Positions 8,229-16,678 of a stretch of 64,000 nucleotides of DNA are shown here, one piece after another. The position numbers and the translations under genes are program-made. The number at the start of each line of letters is the position of its first letter. The stretch's first letter is position 1. The notes below the pieces were generated by a model. It had not been told where the DNA came from and ran no database searches. It worked only from the letters and a program-made list of their open reading frames with translations. Source of the DNA: an uncultured Allorhizobium sp. (GTDB taxonomy: Bacteria; Pseudomonadota; Alphaproteobacteria; Rhizobiales; Rhizobiaceae); the NCBI GenBank assembly GCA_958439205.1, contig OY288189.1, positions 2,061,001-2,125,000 on the forward strand, given 5' to 3'.

Positions 8229-9923
8229 TCACCCGATCAGGCAGAACTTGTCGACGTCAACCATGCCCTTGTCGGAAATCTTCAAGTGCGGGATGACCGG
8301 GAGCGGCAGGAAGGCGACTTGCAGGAAGGGTTCTTCGAGAGTCGTTCCAAGGGCATAGGCCGCTTTTCTCAAGTCATGCAGCGTGTCGCGCACGCATTCA
8401 TAGGGCTCCAGACTCATCAGGCCGGCGACCGGCAGCGGGATCTCGCCGGTGACCTTGCCGTCTTCGACCACCACGAAGCCGCCCTTGATCTCGCCCAGCC
8501 GGTTGGCCGCAGCCGCCATGTCCTCTTCGGAGACGCCGACGACGCAGATATTGTGGCTGTCATGGCCAACGGTCGAGGCGATCGCGCCTTTCTTCAGGCC
8601 GAAACCCTGGACGAAGCCGTTGGCATGGTTGCCGTTCTTGCCGTGCCGCTCGATGACCGCGACCTTGATGATATCGTTTTCGAGATCGACGGCGGTCTGG
8701 TTGCCGGAGGTCGGCAGGCGGTAGCGGCGGTGTTCGGTAATGATTTTGCCGGGCATGACGCCGATCACGGGCGTTTCGCCTTCGGCAACCGGCACCCCGA
8801 AATCGGCAGCCTTCACCAGCCTTGCCTTGACGCTGTCGAGGCCGACGGGGGCGACCGGCTTGCGGGTAGCGAAGAGGTCGTCAGTCACGCGGCGGCCGGC
8901 GGCGAAAACTATCTCGGCCTTGCAGTTTTCAAGGCTGTCGACGACAACAAGATCGGCCCGCCAGCCGGGCGCCACGAGCCCACGGTCCCTTAACCCAAAG
9001 GCACGGGCAGCCGATATCGAAGCGGCGCGGTAGACGGCGATCGGCTCGACGCCGTTCCGGATCGCCTCGCGGATCAGATAGTCGAGATGGCCCTGCTCGG
9101 CGATGTCGAGCGGGTTTCGGTCGTCGGTGCAGAGCGCCAGGAACGGCGAGAGCCGCTCGGTCAGGATCGGCATCAGCGCGTGCAGGTCCTTCGACACCGA
9201 GCCTTCGCGCACTAGGATATGCATGCCCTTGCGGATCTTCTCCATGGCTTCGGCGGCCGTCGTGCATTCATGGTCGGTGCGGATACGGGCGGAGAGATAG
9301 CCGTTCAGATCCCGGCCCGACAAGAGCGGCGAATGGCCGTCGATATGGCCGTCCTGGAAGGCCTCGAGCTTCGCCATACAGATCGGATCCTTGTAGATCA
9401 CGCCGGGGAAATTCATGAATTCGGCAAGGCCGATGACCTTGGGATGGTGGCGGAAGGGTAACAAACGTTCGATCGGCAGATCGGCACCGGAGGTTTCAAG
9501 ATGCGTTGCCGGCACGCAGGAGGACAGCTGGACGCGGATATCCATGATCGTCTGTTCGGCCGAATCGAGGAAGAACTGGATGCCTTCCGTGCCGAGCACA
9601 TTGGCGATCTCGTGCGGATCGCAGATCACGGTCGTTACGCCATAAGGCAGCACACAGCGGTCGAATTCATGCGGCGTGACCAGCGAGCTTTCGATATGCA
9701 AATGCGTGTCGATGAAGCCGGGCACGACGATCTTGCCGGTGATGTCGATGACCTCGCGGCCCTCGTAATTCTCCACGGTGCCGATGATCGTCTCGCCGCA
9801 GATCGCGATGTCGGAAGCGACCAGTTCGCCCGTGACCAGATCGAAGAAGCGCCCACCTTTCAGCACGATATCCGCCGGCTCACGGCCGGTCCCCTGATCG
9901 ATGCGGCGTTCGAGGTCGGTCAT
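8229..9923 (-). CDS. ade: Adenine deaminase
   Basis: A 564-residue amidohydrolase-superfamily enzyme converting adenine to hypoxanthine in purine salvage. Seen: the N-terminal composite beta-sandwich, the metal-binding [40 protein letters not shown], and the C-terminal ADE domain with [11 protein letters not shown]. The start at 9923 ([10 protein letters not shown]) is chosen because GGAG sits eight bases upstream; an in-frame start at 9950 is less well placed. The length is typical of bacterial Ade. It stands alone, without other purine genes, and its stop codon touches the yoeB relic. Confidence 0.95.
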   Translation of the reverse strand: MTDLERRIDQGTGREPADIVLKGGRFFDLVTGELVASDIAICGETIIGTVENYEGREVIDITGKIVVPGFIDTHLHIESSLVTPHEFDRCVLPYGVTTVICDPHEIANVLGTEGIQFFLDSAEQTIMDIRVQLSSCVPATHLETSGADLPIERLLPFRHHPKVIGLAEFMNFPGVIYKDPICMAKLEAFQDGHIDGHSPLLSGRDLNGYLSARIRTDHECTTAAEAMEKIRKGMHILVREGSVSKDLHALMPILTERLSPFLALCTDDRNPLDIAEQGHLDYLIREAIRNGVEPIAVYRAASISAARAFGLRDRGLVAPGWRADLVVVDSLENCKAEIVFAAGRRVTDDLFATRKPVAPVGLDSVKARLVKAADFGVPVAEGETPVIGVMPGKIITEHRRYRLPTSGNQTAVDLENDIIKVAVIERHGKNGNHANGFVQGFGLKKGAIASTVGHDSHNICVVGVSEEDMAAAANRLGEIKGGFVVVEDGKVTGEIPLPVAGLMSLEPYECVRDTLHDLRKAAYALGTTLEEPFLQVAFLPLPVIPHLKISDKGMVDVDKFCLIG

Positions 9924-10018
9924 GCGGCGTCTCCGATTCTGTTGTTCCAACCGTATTCTATCGATTGGCGGAGCCGAAGGGAAACGGAGTGCATGATCGC
10001 GGGCGCTACTCCGATGCT

Positions 10019-10435
10019 CTACTGTCCTTTCGCCTGCACCTCTGCCTCGAAGCGTTCATCCACCGGCACGCCAAGCGCCAGTGCCAGCGCATTGGTGCGG
10101 CTCGCCATGGCGATGACCTGCAGGAGTTCGGCATGCATCTCCGGCGTCATGCCCTTGGCCTTGGCTGAGGCCGTGTGGCTATGAACGCAATAGGCGCAGC
10201 CGTTCGTTGCCGAGACCGCGATGTAGAGGAGCTCCTTCACCAGCGGATCGAGGGCACCCGGCGCCATCACCGTCTGCAGCCGGTCCCAGACGGATTTCAG
10301 CTCGTCTGGATCATGGGCGAGCGCTCGCCAGAAGTTGTTGACGTAATCGGTGCCGCGTTTGGCGCGAATGTCTTCGAAGACGGCGAGCGCTTCCGCGCTC
10401 GCCTCCTCATCGTTCAACAGGGGGAGAACAGCCAT
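10019..10435 (-). CDS. Carboxymuconolactone decarboxylase / AhpD-like protein
   Basis: A 138-residue all-helical protein of the AhpD/CMD superfamily. The redox motif C80-A-Y-C83-x3-H87 ([10 protein letters not shown]) is the AhpD-type active site, so a peroxidase-related thiol role is more likely than lactone decarboxylation. The FWRALAHDP segment near residue 35 is typical of the peroxidase-related subgroup. It follows the cyclase gene on the same strand by 13 bases and may share its transcript. The substrate is unknown. Confidence 0.85.
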   Translation of the reverse strand: MAVLPLLNDEEASAEALAVFEDIRAKRGTDYVNNFWRALAHDPDELKSVWDRLQTVMAPGALDPLVKELLYIAVSATNGCAYCVHSHTASAKAKGMTPEMHAELLQVIAMASRTNALALALGVPVDERFEAEVQAKGQ

Positions 10436-10448
10436 CCGGTGCCCGTCC

Positions 10449-11261
10449 TCAAACCAGCGCCAGGATGCGGGCCGGCCCGCCGGTGCCGCGCTTGTGCTTC
10501 GGCGCGCCGACGATGATCGTCGCGCCCTTGACCGGCAGTTCCTCTAGATTGTTCAGGCATTCGATGCCGTAGCGTCCGCCCGGCAGCCAGCTGTTGTGCA
10601 CGGCGAAATCGGCGGAATTGCCGGGGTCGAGCGAGAGGCTGTCCACGCCGATCGCCGCGACATCGAGGGTCGCCAGCAGGTCCGTCGCTGACTTGCCAAA
10701 GCCCGGGAAGGCGAACTTGCCTTCGCCGTCATTGCGGAAGGAGGGATCGGTCACCTTCTTTGCCCAGCCCGAGCGCAGCGCCACGACGGCGCCCTTCGGG
10801 ATCTCGCCATTGGCGCTGATCCAGGCCTCGACATCGGCGGTCTCGACCGTCGCGTTGGCGTCGTCCTTGGCGCGGTCGGTGATGTCGATGATGGCGAGCG
10901 GCGCGACCAGCTGTCCCGGCTCGATCTGATCGACGCTCTTACCGTCGGCGCTGAAATGGAAGGGCGCATCGATATGCGTGCCCGTGTGTTCGAAAATCGT
11001 CAGCTTGTGCAACTGATAGCCATTGCCGGCAAATTCCACGGCCCATTCGTATTCGATGCCCGGCTTGCCGTCGAAGGTCGGGAAGGTCTCGTCGTAGGCG
11101 TGGGTCAGATCGACCACCTTGCTCGCGCTCTGCTGCGCCAGCACCGGCTTCGCCATGCCGCCGGCGGCGACGGCCGCGCTCGCAAATGCCATGCCCTTGA
11201 ACAGCGAACGCCGCGACAGCATGTTCTGCTTTACATTCTCGATCACGCAATGATTGCACAT
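10449..11261 (-). CDS. Tat-exported metal-dependent cyclase / kynurenine formamidase-like hydrolase
   Basis: About 270 residues from MCNHCVIENVKQNMLSRRSL. The SRRSLFKG motif followed by an alanine-rich hydrophobic stretch (AFASAAVAAGG) is a twin-arginine signal, so the folded metalloprotein is probably exported. HTGTHIDAPFHF near residues 90-101 is the H-x-G-T-H-x-D-x-P-x-H metal site of the cyclase family (PF04199), which includes kynurenine formamidase and isatin hydrolase. The start at 11261 is chosen for the strong GGAGAGGG site; a longer frame to 11324 would run through an inverted repeat. That repeat places the ribosome-binding site in a hairpin. The substrate is unknown. Confidence 0.82.
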   Translation of the reverse strand: MCNHCVIENVKQNMLSRRSLFKGMAFASAAVAAGGMAKPVLAQQSASKVVDLTHAYDETFPTFDGKPGIEYEWAVEFAGNGYQLHKLTIFEHTGTHIDAPFHFSADGKSVDQIEPGQLVAPLAIIDITDRAKDDANATVETADVEAWISANGEIPKGAVVALRSGWAKKVTDPSFRNDGEGKFAFPGFGKSATDLLATLDVAAIGVDSLSLDPGNSADFAVHNSWLPGGRYGIECLNNLEELPVKGATIIVGAPKHKRGTGGPARILALV

Positions 11262-11270
11262 GTTTCTACC

Positions 11271-11300
11271 CTCTCCACGTGGACATCCACGTGAGGAGAG
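11271..11300 (-). promoter_or_regulatory. Inverted repeat overlapping the cyclase ribosome-binding site
   Basis: CACGTGGA (11276-11283) and TCCACGTG (11286-11293) are perfect arms separated by two bases. They are extended by CTCTC (11271-11275) pairing with GAGAG (11296-11300) across a two-base bulge. On the transcript the 3' arm contributes part of the GGAGAGGG Shine-Dalgarno sequence of the cyclase gene, whose start codon is ten bases further on. It could be a translation-blocking hairpin or a dimeric-repressor operator. Confidence 0.6.
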
Positions 11301-11453
11301 TAGCCGAAGGGCAGGCATCGGCAAGGGCCGCGCTTGCTAGGCGGCGCCGTCTGCGGAGAATGGTTTTCCATCAAGTTGGTGGCGTATGTCGGGGCCTTCG
11401 CATTAGGCAAGGACTTGGCGCCAGCAACCGTCTTCACCGCCATCGCCCGTTCC

Positions 11454-12323
11454 TCAGTCCTTGATCTCCACGGTGAAGCCGAAGCGCATAGTGTCGCCAG
11501 CCGGCAGCGCTACTGTGAACGGCCGCTCCACGAGCTCGGCCGTGCCGCCGGCATGGGCGGCCATGCCGTGCCAGGGCTCGACGCAGAGGAAGGGCGCGCC
11601 GGGCTTCTGCCAGAGCGCGATATTGGGCAGGTTCTCGAATGTGAAATGGAGGGAGGGGCCGCCGTCTGCGCCGAAGCTGAGCGCGTTGCCGGCGCCTTCC
11701 GGGAAAATCAGCGCATCGTTGTCGAACAGGCTGTGGGCGAGCTCTAGCCGTCCCGCCTTGAAGGGGGAGGTCGGCAGCGTCTCGCCGATCAGGCCGGCTT
11801 CGAGCTGGATGACGCCGGGTTCGGCGCCGTTGTTGAGGGCGACGTGGTGTGCCTTGCCTTCCGCACCGGGCAGCGGCCAGAGGAAGGCCGGGTGGAAGCC
11901 AATGCCGAAGGGCAGTAGGTTGTCGCCGGTGTTTTCCACCGTGGCCGTGACGGAAAGGGTGTGGCCCTCGAGGCGATGCTCCAGCGTCAGGCGGAAGTCG
12001 AAGGGATAGACCGCGCGGGTCTCGTCGGTGGAAACCAGTTCGTGAAGGCAGGAGGCTGCCGTCTGCTCGACGATTGCGAATTCACGGCGGCGGGCGATGC
12101 CGTGCTGGGCCATGGGATAGGTCTTGCCGCTGACCGCCAGCAGGTCCCCCGGCGCCTTGCCGACGATCGGAAAGAGGATCGGCGAGCGCCCCGTCCACCA
12201 GGTGGCATCGCCATTCCACAGCCAGTCGCGGCCATCCGCCGTCTTCAGCGACTGCATCTCCGCGCCGAGCGTCGTGACTTCGACGGCGAGCTCCGAATTT
12301 GCAATGCGAATCGTCTGGGTCAT
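11454..12323 (-). CDS. Aldose 1-epimerase family protein (LacX-like)
   Basis: A 289-residue beta-sandwich protein from MTQTIRIANSELAVEV. The start is supported by GAGGATGGCCC directly upstream. Seen: WNGDATWWTGRSPILFP near residues 36-52, QHGIARRREF (the conserved active-site His-Gly), GIGFHPAFLWPL and CVEPWHGM near residue 250, which supplies the Glu expected as catalytic base. This set fits the LacX/YeaD branch of the galactose-mutarotase superfamily, which interconverts sugar anomers. It is cytosolic, with no signal peptide and no sugar operon next to it. Confidence 0.85.
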   Translation of the reverse strand: MTQTIRIANSELAVEVTTLGAEMQSLKTADGRDWLWNGDATWWTGRSPILFPIVGKAPGDLLAVSGKTYPMAQHGIARRREFAIVEQTAASCLHELVSTDETRAVYPFDFRLTLEHRLEGHTLSVTATVENTGDNLLPFGIGFHPAFLWPLPGAEGKAHHVALNNGAEPGVIQLEAGLIGETLPTSPFKAGRLELAHSLFDNDALIFPEGAGNALSFGADGGPSLHFTFENLPNIALWQKPGAPFLCVEPWHGMAAHAGGTAELVERPFTVALPAGDTMRFGFTVEIKD

Positions 12324-12424
12324 GGGCCATCCTCGTCTGGTTTGCGGCAGTCTAGAGTGATTGCCGGCAAAGTGCGACGCGGATGTGTCGAAGCGCAGGT
12401 TCACAGCGCATGTGGATTGCTGCT

Positions 12425-12793
12425 TCAGACGATCAGGGTGCGGTCGCCGAAGGGCGTGTCCTCGTCGAAGTTCTGGGTGCCAATGCGTTCGCTTTCGCCG
12501 GAGAGGCGTGGTTCTTCAGCGTCGTCTTGCGCTGTCTCATCCGTGCCTGAGGTCTCCACACCTGGATCCGATGGTGGTCCGTCCTCGTTGCCGGCTTGCT
12601 CGTCGTCGAGCGTGCCATGCTCCGCCTTCTCCTCCAGCATCGTCCTTCGTCGCTCCTCGATGTCGTGATTGATCTGCGACTGGCGCGCAGCGACCCAGGC
12701 ATTGTCGGCGTCCGAGCCTATGTTCAGAGTGTGGCCGACGTCTGTCGGGGAGGTGGCGTCACTGCGGGAAATGCGGCTGATCCGTTCGACCAT
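12425..12793 (-). CDS. Hypothetical acidic protein
   Basis: A 122-residue protein starting MVERISRISRSDATSPTDV, with a good AGGAGAC site before it. It is strongly acidic in its second half (many Glu/Asp, few hydrophobics) and looks intrinsically disordered. The middle has a charged helical segment (NHDIEERRRTMLEEKAEH). There is no signal peptide, membrane segment or recognisable domain, and I do not recognise a family. It is a stand-alone gene; codon use resembles its neighbours, so it is probably real. Confidence 0.6.
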   Translation of the reverse strand: MVERISRISRSDATSPTDVGHTLNIGSDADNAWVAARQSQINHDIEERRRTMLEEKAEHGTLDDEQAGNEDGPPSDPGVETSGTDETAQDDAEEPRLSGESERIGTQNFDEDTPFGDRTLIV

Positions 12794-13002
12794 GAATGTC
12801 TCCTGACGAGACCGGTCCGGGGTCCGGTCTCGACGACTTGATGTCATCGACACGGCACCGGCGGACTGTTGCACTTCATCGACCTCACCGGGTGGGCATC
12901 ATGCACAGCGGTTGCAGTCGTGCGACTGTCACAGCTTACATGGGGTGTTTTCCCCCGGGTTCAAGCGATTGCCGCCGGGGCCGCCCGCCGGAGGGGCAAT
13001 GC

Positions 13003-13407
13003 TCACCCCTTCGTCTTCGCCACGACCGGTTCCACAGGCAGCCCTTGATCCCGCCAGGCGGTGAAGCCGCCTTCGAGATGGCAGACATTTTCAAGCCCCA
13101 TCTCCAGGGCGGTCTTGGTGGCGAGCGCCGAGCGCCAGCCGCTGGCGCAGTAGAAGAGGAAGAGCTTGTCTTCGGCGAAAACAGGCTTGTGATAGGGGCT
13201 TTCCGGATCGATCCAGAATTCGAGCATGCCGCGCGGGCAGGAAAAGGCCCCTGCGATCGTGCCTTCCCGCTCTCGCTCGCGTGGGTCGCGCAGATCGACG
13301 AAGACAACATTGTCGCGGCCGTGCAGGCGGGCGGCCTCGGCCACATCCACCGCCTCGACCATCGCCTCGGCTTCCGCCAGCAAGTCCTTGTAACCCTTCT
13401 TCATCAT
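13003..13407 (-). CDS. Rhodanese-like sulfurtransferase domain protein
   Basis: A 134-residue single rhodanese domain. VVFVDLRDPRERE near residues 34-46 and the active-site loop C87-ASGWRS are intact, with Cys87 the expected persulfide carrier. LEGGFTAWRDQGLPV is the typical rhodanese C-terminus. Such proteins move sulfane sulfur from donors such as thiosulfate or serve as sulfur carriers. It starts with two consecutive ATG codons (13407, 13404) after GAGGATCG, and either could be used. It is cytosolic. Confidence 0.88.
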   Translation of the reverse strand: MMKKGYKDLLAEAEAMVEAVDVAEAARLHGRDNVVFVDLRDPREREREGTIAGAFSCPRGMLEFWIDPESPYHKPVFAEDKLFLFYCASGWRSALATKTALEMGLENVCHLEGGFTAWRDQGLPVEPVVAKTKG

Positions 13408-13534
13408 CGATCCTCGCTTCGGCTCTGCAAGCCCTGCTATCCTAATCCTTCAATCCCGTGTGTCACGACCTGCCTTGGTCGAAAGGACGCTTTGTCCCAT
13501 TGAAGCGATGGGTCCGAAAGCCTAGCTTCGAAAC

Positions 13535-13948
13535 ATGGACGCCAAACCCGACACCGCTGGCCCGATCATCCTCTTCGATGCCGAATGCATTCTGTGTTCG
13601 GCCAATGCGCAGTTCGTGCTTTCAAACGATCGTAAGAAACTCTTCCGCCTCGCCTCGATGCAGGGCGAGGTTGGCTCTGCCCTCTACCGCCGCTTCGGCA
13701 TTGATCCCAAAAATCCGGACAGCATCATCGTGGTCGATGGCGAGCATATGCTGCGCGACAGCGATGCGGTTCTCTCGATCTATGGCGGTCTCGGCTGGCC
13801 CTGGAAGGCGCTCACCGTCTTCCGGCTGATACCGCGTGCAATCCGCGATCCGCTCTATCTTCTGATTGCGCGCAACCGCTACCGGATTTTTGGTAAGCGT
13901 GAGAGCTGCTGGTTGCCCGCGCCGGAATATCGCGATCGGCTGCTTTAG
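13535..13948 (+). CDS. DCC-family (DUF393) thiol-disulfide oxidoreductase-like protein
   Basis: A 137-residue protein of the DCC family, named for the D-x-x-C-x-x-C motif near the N-terminus, here D15-AECILC21. The rest (DSDAVLSIYGGLGWPW, RIPRAIRDPLYLLIARNRYRIFG-type segment, CWLP) is typical and includes a weakly hydrophobic stretch. The family is thought to be thioredoxin-like, but its substrates are mostly unknown. It is on the same strand as the following SDR gene, with 43 bases between. Confidence 0.82.
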   Translation: MDAKPDTAGPIILFDAECILCSANAQFVLSNDRKKLFRLASMQGEVGSALYRRFGIDPKNPDSIIVVDGEHMLRDSDAVLSIYGGLGWPWKALTVFRLIPRAIRDPLYLLIARNRYRIFGKRESCWLPAPEYRDRLL

Positions 13949-13991
13949 GGCCTGGCTGAAACTTTCCTCGCCTGCCGCCGTTGAGAACTCC

Positions 13992-14669
13992 TTGAAACAC
14001 GCAATCGTCACAGGTGGCGCCGGCCTCATCGGCGCAGAACTCTGCACCGCCCTCCAGATGGCCGATTACGAGGTCGCTTCTTTCGATATCCGGCAGGCAC
14101 CGGCCGGCATACGCTCGGTTCTCTGCGATGTCTCGGACGAGGCCGCCGTTGCAGCGGGCTTTGCCGATCTCGGCTGGGAGAGCCTCGATCTTCTCGTCAA
14201 CAATGCCGGCATCGCCAGCCCCGATTTCGGGCCGATCACCGATCTCTCGCTCGACCAATGGCGCATGGTGACCGACAGCCACCTGACCGCCGCCTTCTTG
14301 ATGACACGCGCTGCCGTGCCGCTGATGGGCGAGGGGGCCTTAATCGTCAACATGCTCTCCACCCGCGCCTTCATGTCGGAAAAGAACACGGAAGCCTATG
14401 CGGCATCGAAGGGCGGTCTCTTCGGGTTGACCCATGCGCTTGCCGTCAGTCTCGGCCCGAAGATCCGGGTGAACGGCATAGCCCCCGGCTGGATCACCCG
14501 GGACGCGGACCTCAGACCGGAAGACCATGATCAGCATCCGGCAGGCCGCGTGGGCCGCCCGGAGGATGTCGCCAAGGCCGTGCTTTATCTGGCCAGCGCC
14601 GGCTTCGTGACCGGCGAGGTGCTGACGCTCGACGGCGGCATGTCGCGGAAGATGATCTACGTGGAGTAA
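13992..14669 (+). CDS. Short-chain dehydrogenase/reductase (TTG start)
   Basis: A 225-residue classical SDR. TGGAGLIG at the N-terminus is the NAD(P)-binding glycine motif, LVNNAGIAS follows, and the catalytic YAASK lies near residue 133. FVTGEVLTLDGG is the usual C-terminal element. The family start must lie just before KHAIVTGG. The only codon there is TTG at 13992, with GAGAAC upstream; upstream in-frame ATG codons would add about 42 unlike residues. The substrate is not predictable. Confidence 0.82.
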   Translation: MKHAIVTGGAGLIGAELCTALQMADYEVASFDIRQAPAGIRSVLCDVSDEAAVAAGFADLGWESLDLLVNNAGIASPDFGPITDLSLDQWRMVTDSHLTAAFLMTRAAVPLMGEGALIVNMLSTRAFMSEKNTEAYAASKGGLFGLTHALAVSLGPKIRVNGIAPGWITRDADLRPEDHDQHPAGRVGRPEDVAKAVLYLASAGFVTGEVLTLDGGMSRKMIYVE

Positions 14670-14680
14670 TTGAAGGGCTC

Positions 14681-14790
14681 CCCTCATCCTGAGGTGCCTG
14701 CGTCAGCAGGCCTCGAAGGATCCAGGCCCGGAATTTACCACTCGCCCTCGTCCTTCGAGGGTCGCTCTCGCTCCCACCTCAGGATGAGGG
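14681..14790. repeat. Palindromic dispersed repeat element (nested inverted repeats)
   Basis: CCCTCATCCTGAGGTG at 14681-14696 is the exact reverse complement of 14775-14790. Inside it CCTCGAAGGA (14711-14720) exactly matches TCCTTCGAGG (14751-14760) in inverted orientation. Elements opening with CCTCATCCTGAGG are recurrent intergenic palindromes in Rhizobiales genomes. It lies between convergent genes (SDR and livJ-like) and could fold into a long RNA structure. Confidence 0.85.
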
Positions 14791-14812
14791 CTGACCGCCG
14801 ATACACTCCCTT

Positions 14813-14849
14813 AAAACAAAAAAAGGCGACCCTTGCGGGCCGCCTTTTC
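14813..14849 (-). terminator. Intrinsic terminator of the livJ-like gene
   Basis: On the minus strand AAGGCGGCCC, a GCAA loop, then GGGTCGCCTT is followed by a run of Ts. It lies about 22 bases past the stop of the branched-chain amino acid binding-protein gene. Confidence 0.85.
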
Positions 14850-14870
14850 CATGTCAGCTATTGCCGAGCC

Positions 14871-15977
14871 TTACTCAGCCGAAACCGTCTTGCCGGCTTC
14901 CCACTTGTAGACGGCGAAGCTCTGCGAGGTCAGGTCGCCGGTTTCGCCATAGGTCAGCTTGCCGATGGCGGTCGGGATTTCCGAGCCGTCCTTGAGCGCT
15001 GCTGCCACGGCTTCCGCGTCGTCGGTGCTTCCGGCCTTGGCGATGCCGGCGGCGATGACTTCGACGGCGGCATAGGTGTTCAGCGTGAAGGCTTCTGCCG
15101 GGATGTTCTTGGCGGCGAGCGCGTCAACGGCAGCCTTGCTGTCGGCATTCTTCAGGGCGTCTGCAGCATTGGTGAAGATCGTGCCTTCGGCAGCGTCGCC
15201 ACCGATCGTGACGTATTCGTTGTTCGACAGGCCGTCACCGGCGATGAGCTGGGCAGAAAGACCTGCATCCTTCATCTGGCGGACCATGAGGCCAGCCTCC
15301 GGGTGGTAGCCGCCGAAATAGATGACTTCGACGCCTTCCGACTTCAGACGGGTGATGAGCGCGCCGAAATCCTTTTCGCCTGCGGTCAGCGAATCCTTGA
15401 AGACTTCTGTGACGCCACCGGCGTTCAGGGCTGCCTTGAAGGCATCGGCGAGACCCTTGCCGTACTGGCCCTTGTCGTCGAGGATGGCGATCTTCTTGTC
15501 CTTGTAAGCGCTGAGCACGAACTTCGCGGCAACATCGGCCTGCTGGTCGTCGCGACCGCAGGTGCGCAGAACCGTCGTCAGGCCACGGGCGGTGAGATCA
15601 GGTGCGGTTGCGGTCGGAGTGACCATCAGCACGCCGTTTTCGGCAAGAACGCTGGAGGCGGGGACGGCGACGCCCGAGGTGACTGGGCCGACGACAAAGC
15701 GCACGCCTTCACCGACGAGCTGGTTTGCGGCGGAGACGCCCTGCTTCGGTTCGCCAGCGTCATCGGCGATCTTCAGGCTCAGCTGTTCGCCGTTGATGCC
15801 ACCCTTCTTGTTGATTTCTTCGACGGCGGTTTCAGCGCCATTCTTGATCTGCGCGCCGACGGCGGCCAGCGGGCCGGTCAGCGGCGCCATCAGGCCGAGC
15901 AAGATTTCGGCACGGGCAGCGGGGGCGGTGGCGATCAGTGCTGCAAGGGCCGCACTGGCGAGAAGTTGAAATTTCAT
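14871..15977 (-). CDS. livJ: Branched-chain amino acid-type ABC transporter substrate-binding protein
   Basis: A 368-residue periplasmic binding protein. A Sec signal peptide ([19 protein letters not shown], cleaved after ARA) is followed by [17 protein letters not shown], the LivJ/LivK opening. Two Rossmann-like lobes follow, with [12 protein letters not shown], a Cys-containing segment (RTCGRDDQQ) and [12 protein letters not shown]. Such proteins deliver leucine, isoleucine, valine or related amino acids to LivHMGF. No permease or ATPase gene is adjacent, so this is an orphan binding protein, as is common in rhizobia. It has a strong AAGGAG ribosome site and its own terminator. Confidence 0.88.
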   Translation of the reverse strand: MKFQLLASAALAALIATAPAARAEILLGLMAPLTGPLAAVGAQIKNGAETAVEEINKKGGINGEQLSLKIADDAGEPKQGVSAANQLVGEGVRFVVGPVTSGVAVPASSVLAENGVLMVTPTATAPDLTARGLTTVLRTCGRDDQQADVAAKFVLSAYKDKKIAILDDKGQYGKGLADAFKAALNAGGVTEVFKDSLTAGEKDFGALITRLKSEGVEVIYFGGYHPEAGLMVRQMKDAGLSAQLIAGDGLSNNEYVTIGGDAAEGTIFTNAADALKNADSKAAVDALAAKNIPAEAFTLNTYAAVEVIAAGIAKAGSTDDAEAVAAALKDGSEIPTAIGKLTYGETGDLTSQSFAVYKWEAGKTVSAE

Positions 15978-16156
15978 GTCCTGCTCCTTGGGTCGGCGCG
16001 ATCGATCTCTGTCGATTTGGACGCCATTCGGGTTCTTTTGTTGCTCCCCGGCATGGCTTTAGCCAAAAACGAAGAGCAGCAAAAGACCCGATGCTGCGGT
16101 GCGCGAAGACGCCACAGCTTTGTCGGAGCAGGTCGGTAGATGTTCAGGCGATAAGG

Positions 16157-16426
16157 TCAGACGGTCAGCACGCGTCCGCCTACGCCGTCTTCCGCCTCGA
16201 AGCCAGCCTTGGCAGCTGCGGCATCCTGCTCGCGGCGCAAGGCGAGCTCTGCCATGGCGATCTGCTGCAACTCGAATAGATCATTGCTGATCTGCGCGCG
16301 GCGGGCAGCTAGACGCGCTTCGTCAGCGCGGGCGGCTGCATGGACTGCCGGTTCGACAGGAGCCGGCGTGGCTGACATTTGGGGGGACGCTTCTTTACCG
16401 AACATGCGCTTGAAGAGGTCGACCAC
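16157..16426 (-). CDS. Small hypothetical protein (GTG start)
   Basis: An 89-residue protein starting with GTG (VDLFKRMFGKE), with GGGAGGAAATCC just upstream. The middle (about 30-70) is alanine- and arginine-rich and predicted to be one long helix or coiled coil (ARADEARLAARRAQISND). It has no signal peptide or known domain. It may be a small cytosolic or nucleoid-type protein; the function is unknown. Confidence 0.6.
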   Translation of the reverse strand: MVDLFKRMFGKEASPQMSATPAPVEPAVHAAARADEARLAARRAQISNDLFELQQIAMAELALRREQDAAAAKAGFEAEDGVGGRVLTV

Positions 16427-16628
16427 GGATTTCCTCCCGGGACCTGATCCGCTTGCGGCCTTCGCGACGTGATGTCGGTGATGACGGTTGCGGATGTGCC
16501 TGTGTCGTCGGTCGGGCCTTTCGCGGTCATCTGCGCCAGGATCGAACGTGCGATTCTCTCGACAATAAGGGAAGCCTAATCGGTCGACAAGCGAGGCTGG
16601 CGCGCATGGTCAGCTTCGCGCAAGCTAC

Positions 16629-16662
16629 GAAAAAGGCGGCCGGTGAAGGCCGCCTTTCTCTG
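16629..16662 (-). terminator. Intrinsic terminator of the omega-transaminase gene
   Basis: On the minus strand AAAGGCGGCC TTCACC GGCCGCCTTTTTC forms a strong GC stem with a T run. It begins 16 bases after the stop codon at 16679. Confidence 0.85.
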
Positions 16663-16678
16663 TGAGCCGAGGCTTTGT

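Noticed and set aside
7170..8993. 607-codon open frame on the plus strand across the channel, yoeB relic and ade genes
   Set aside because: The minus-strand genes are unambiguous by family motifs. The plus frame crosses several gene ends and has no domain.
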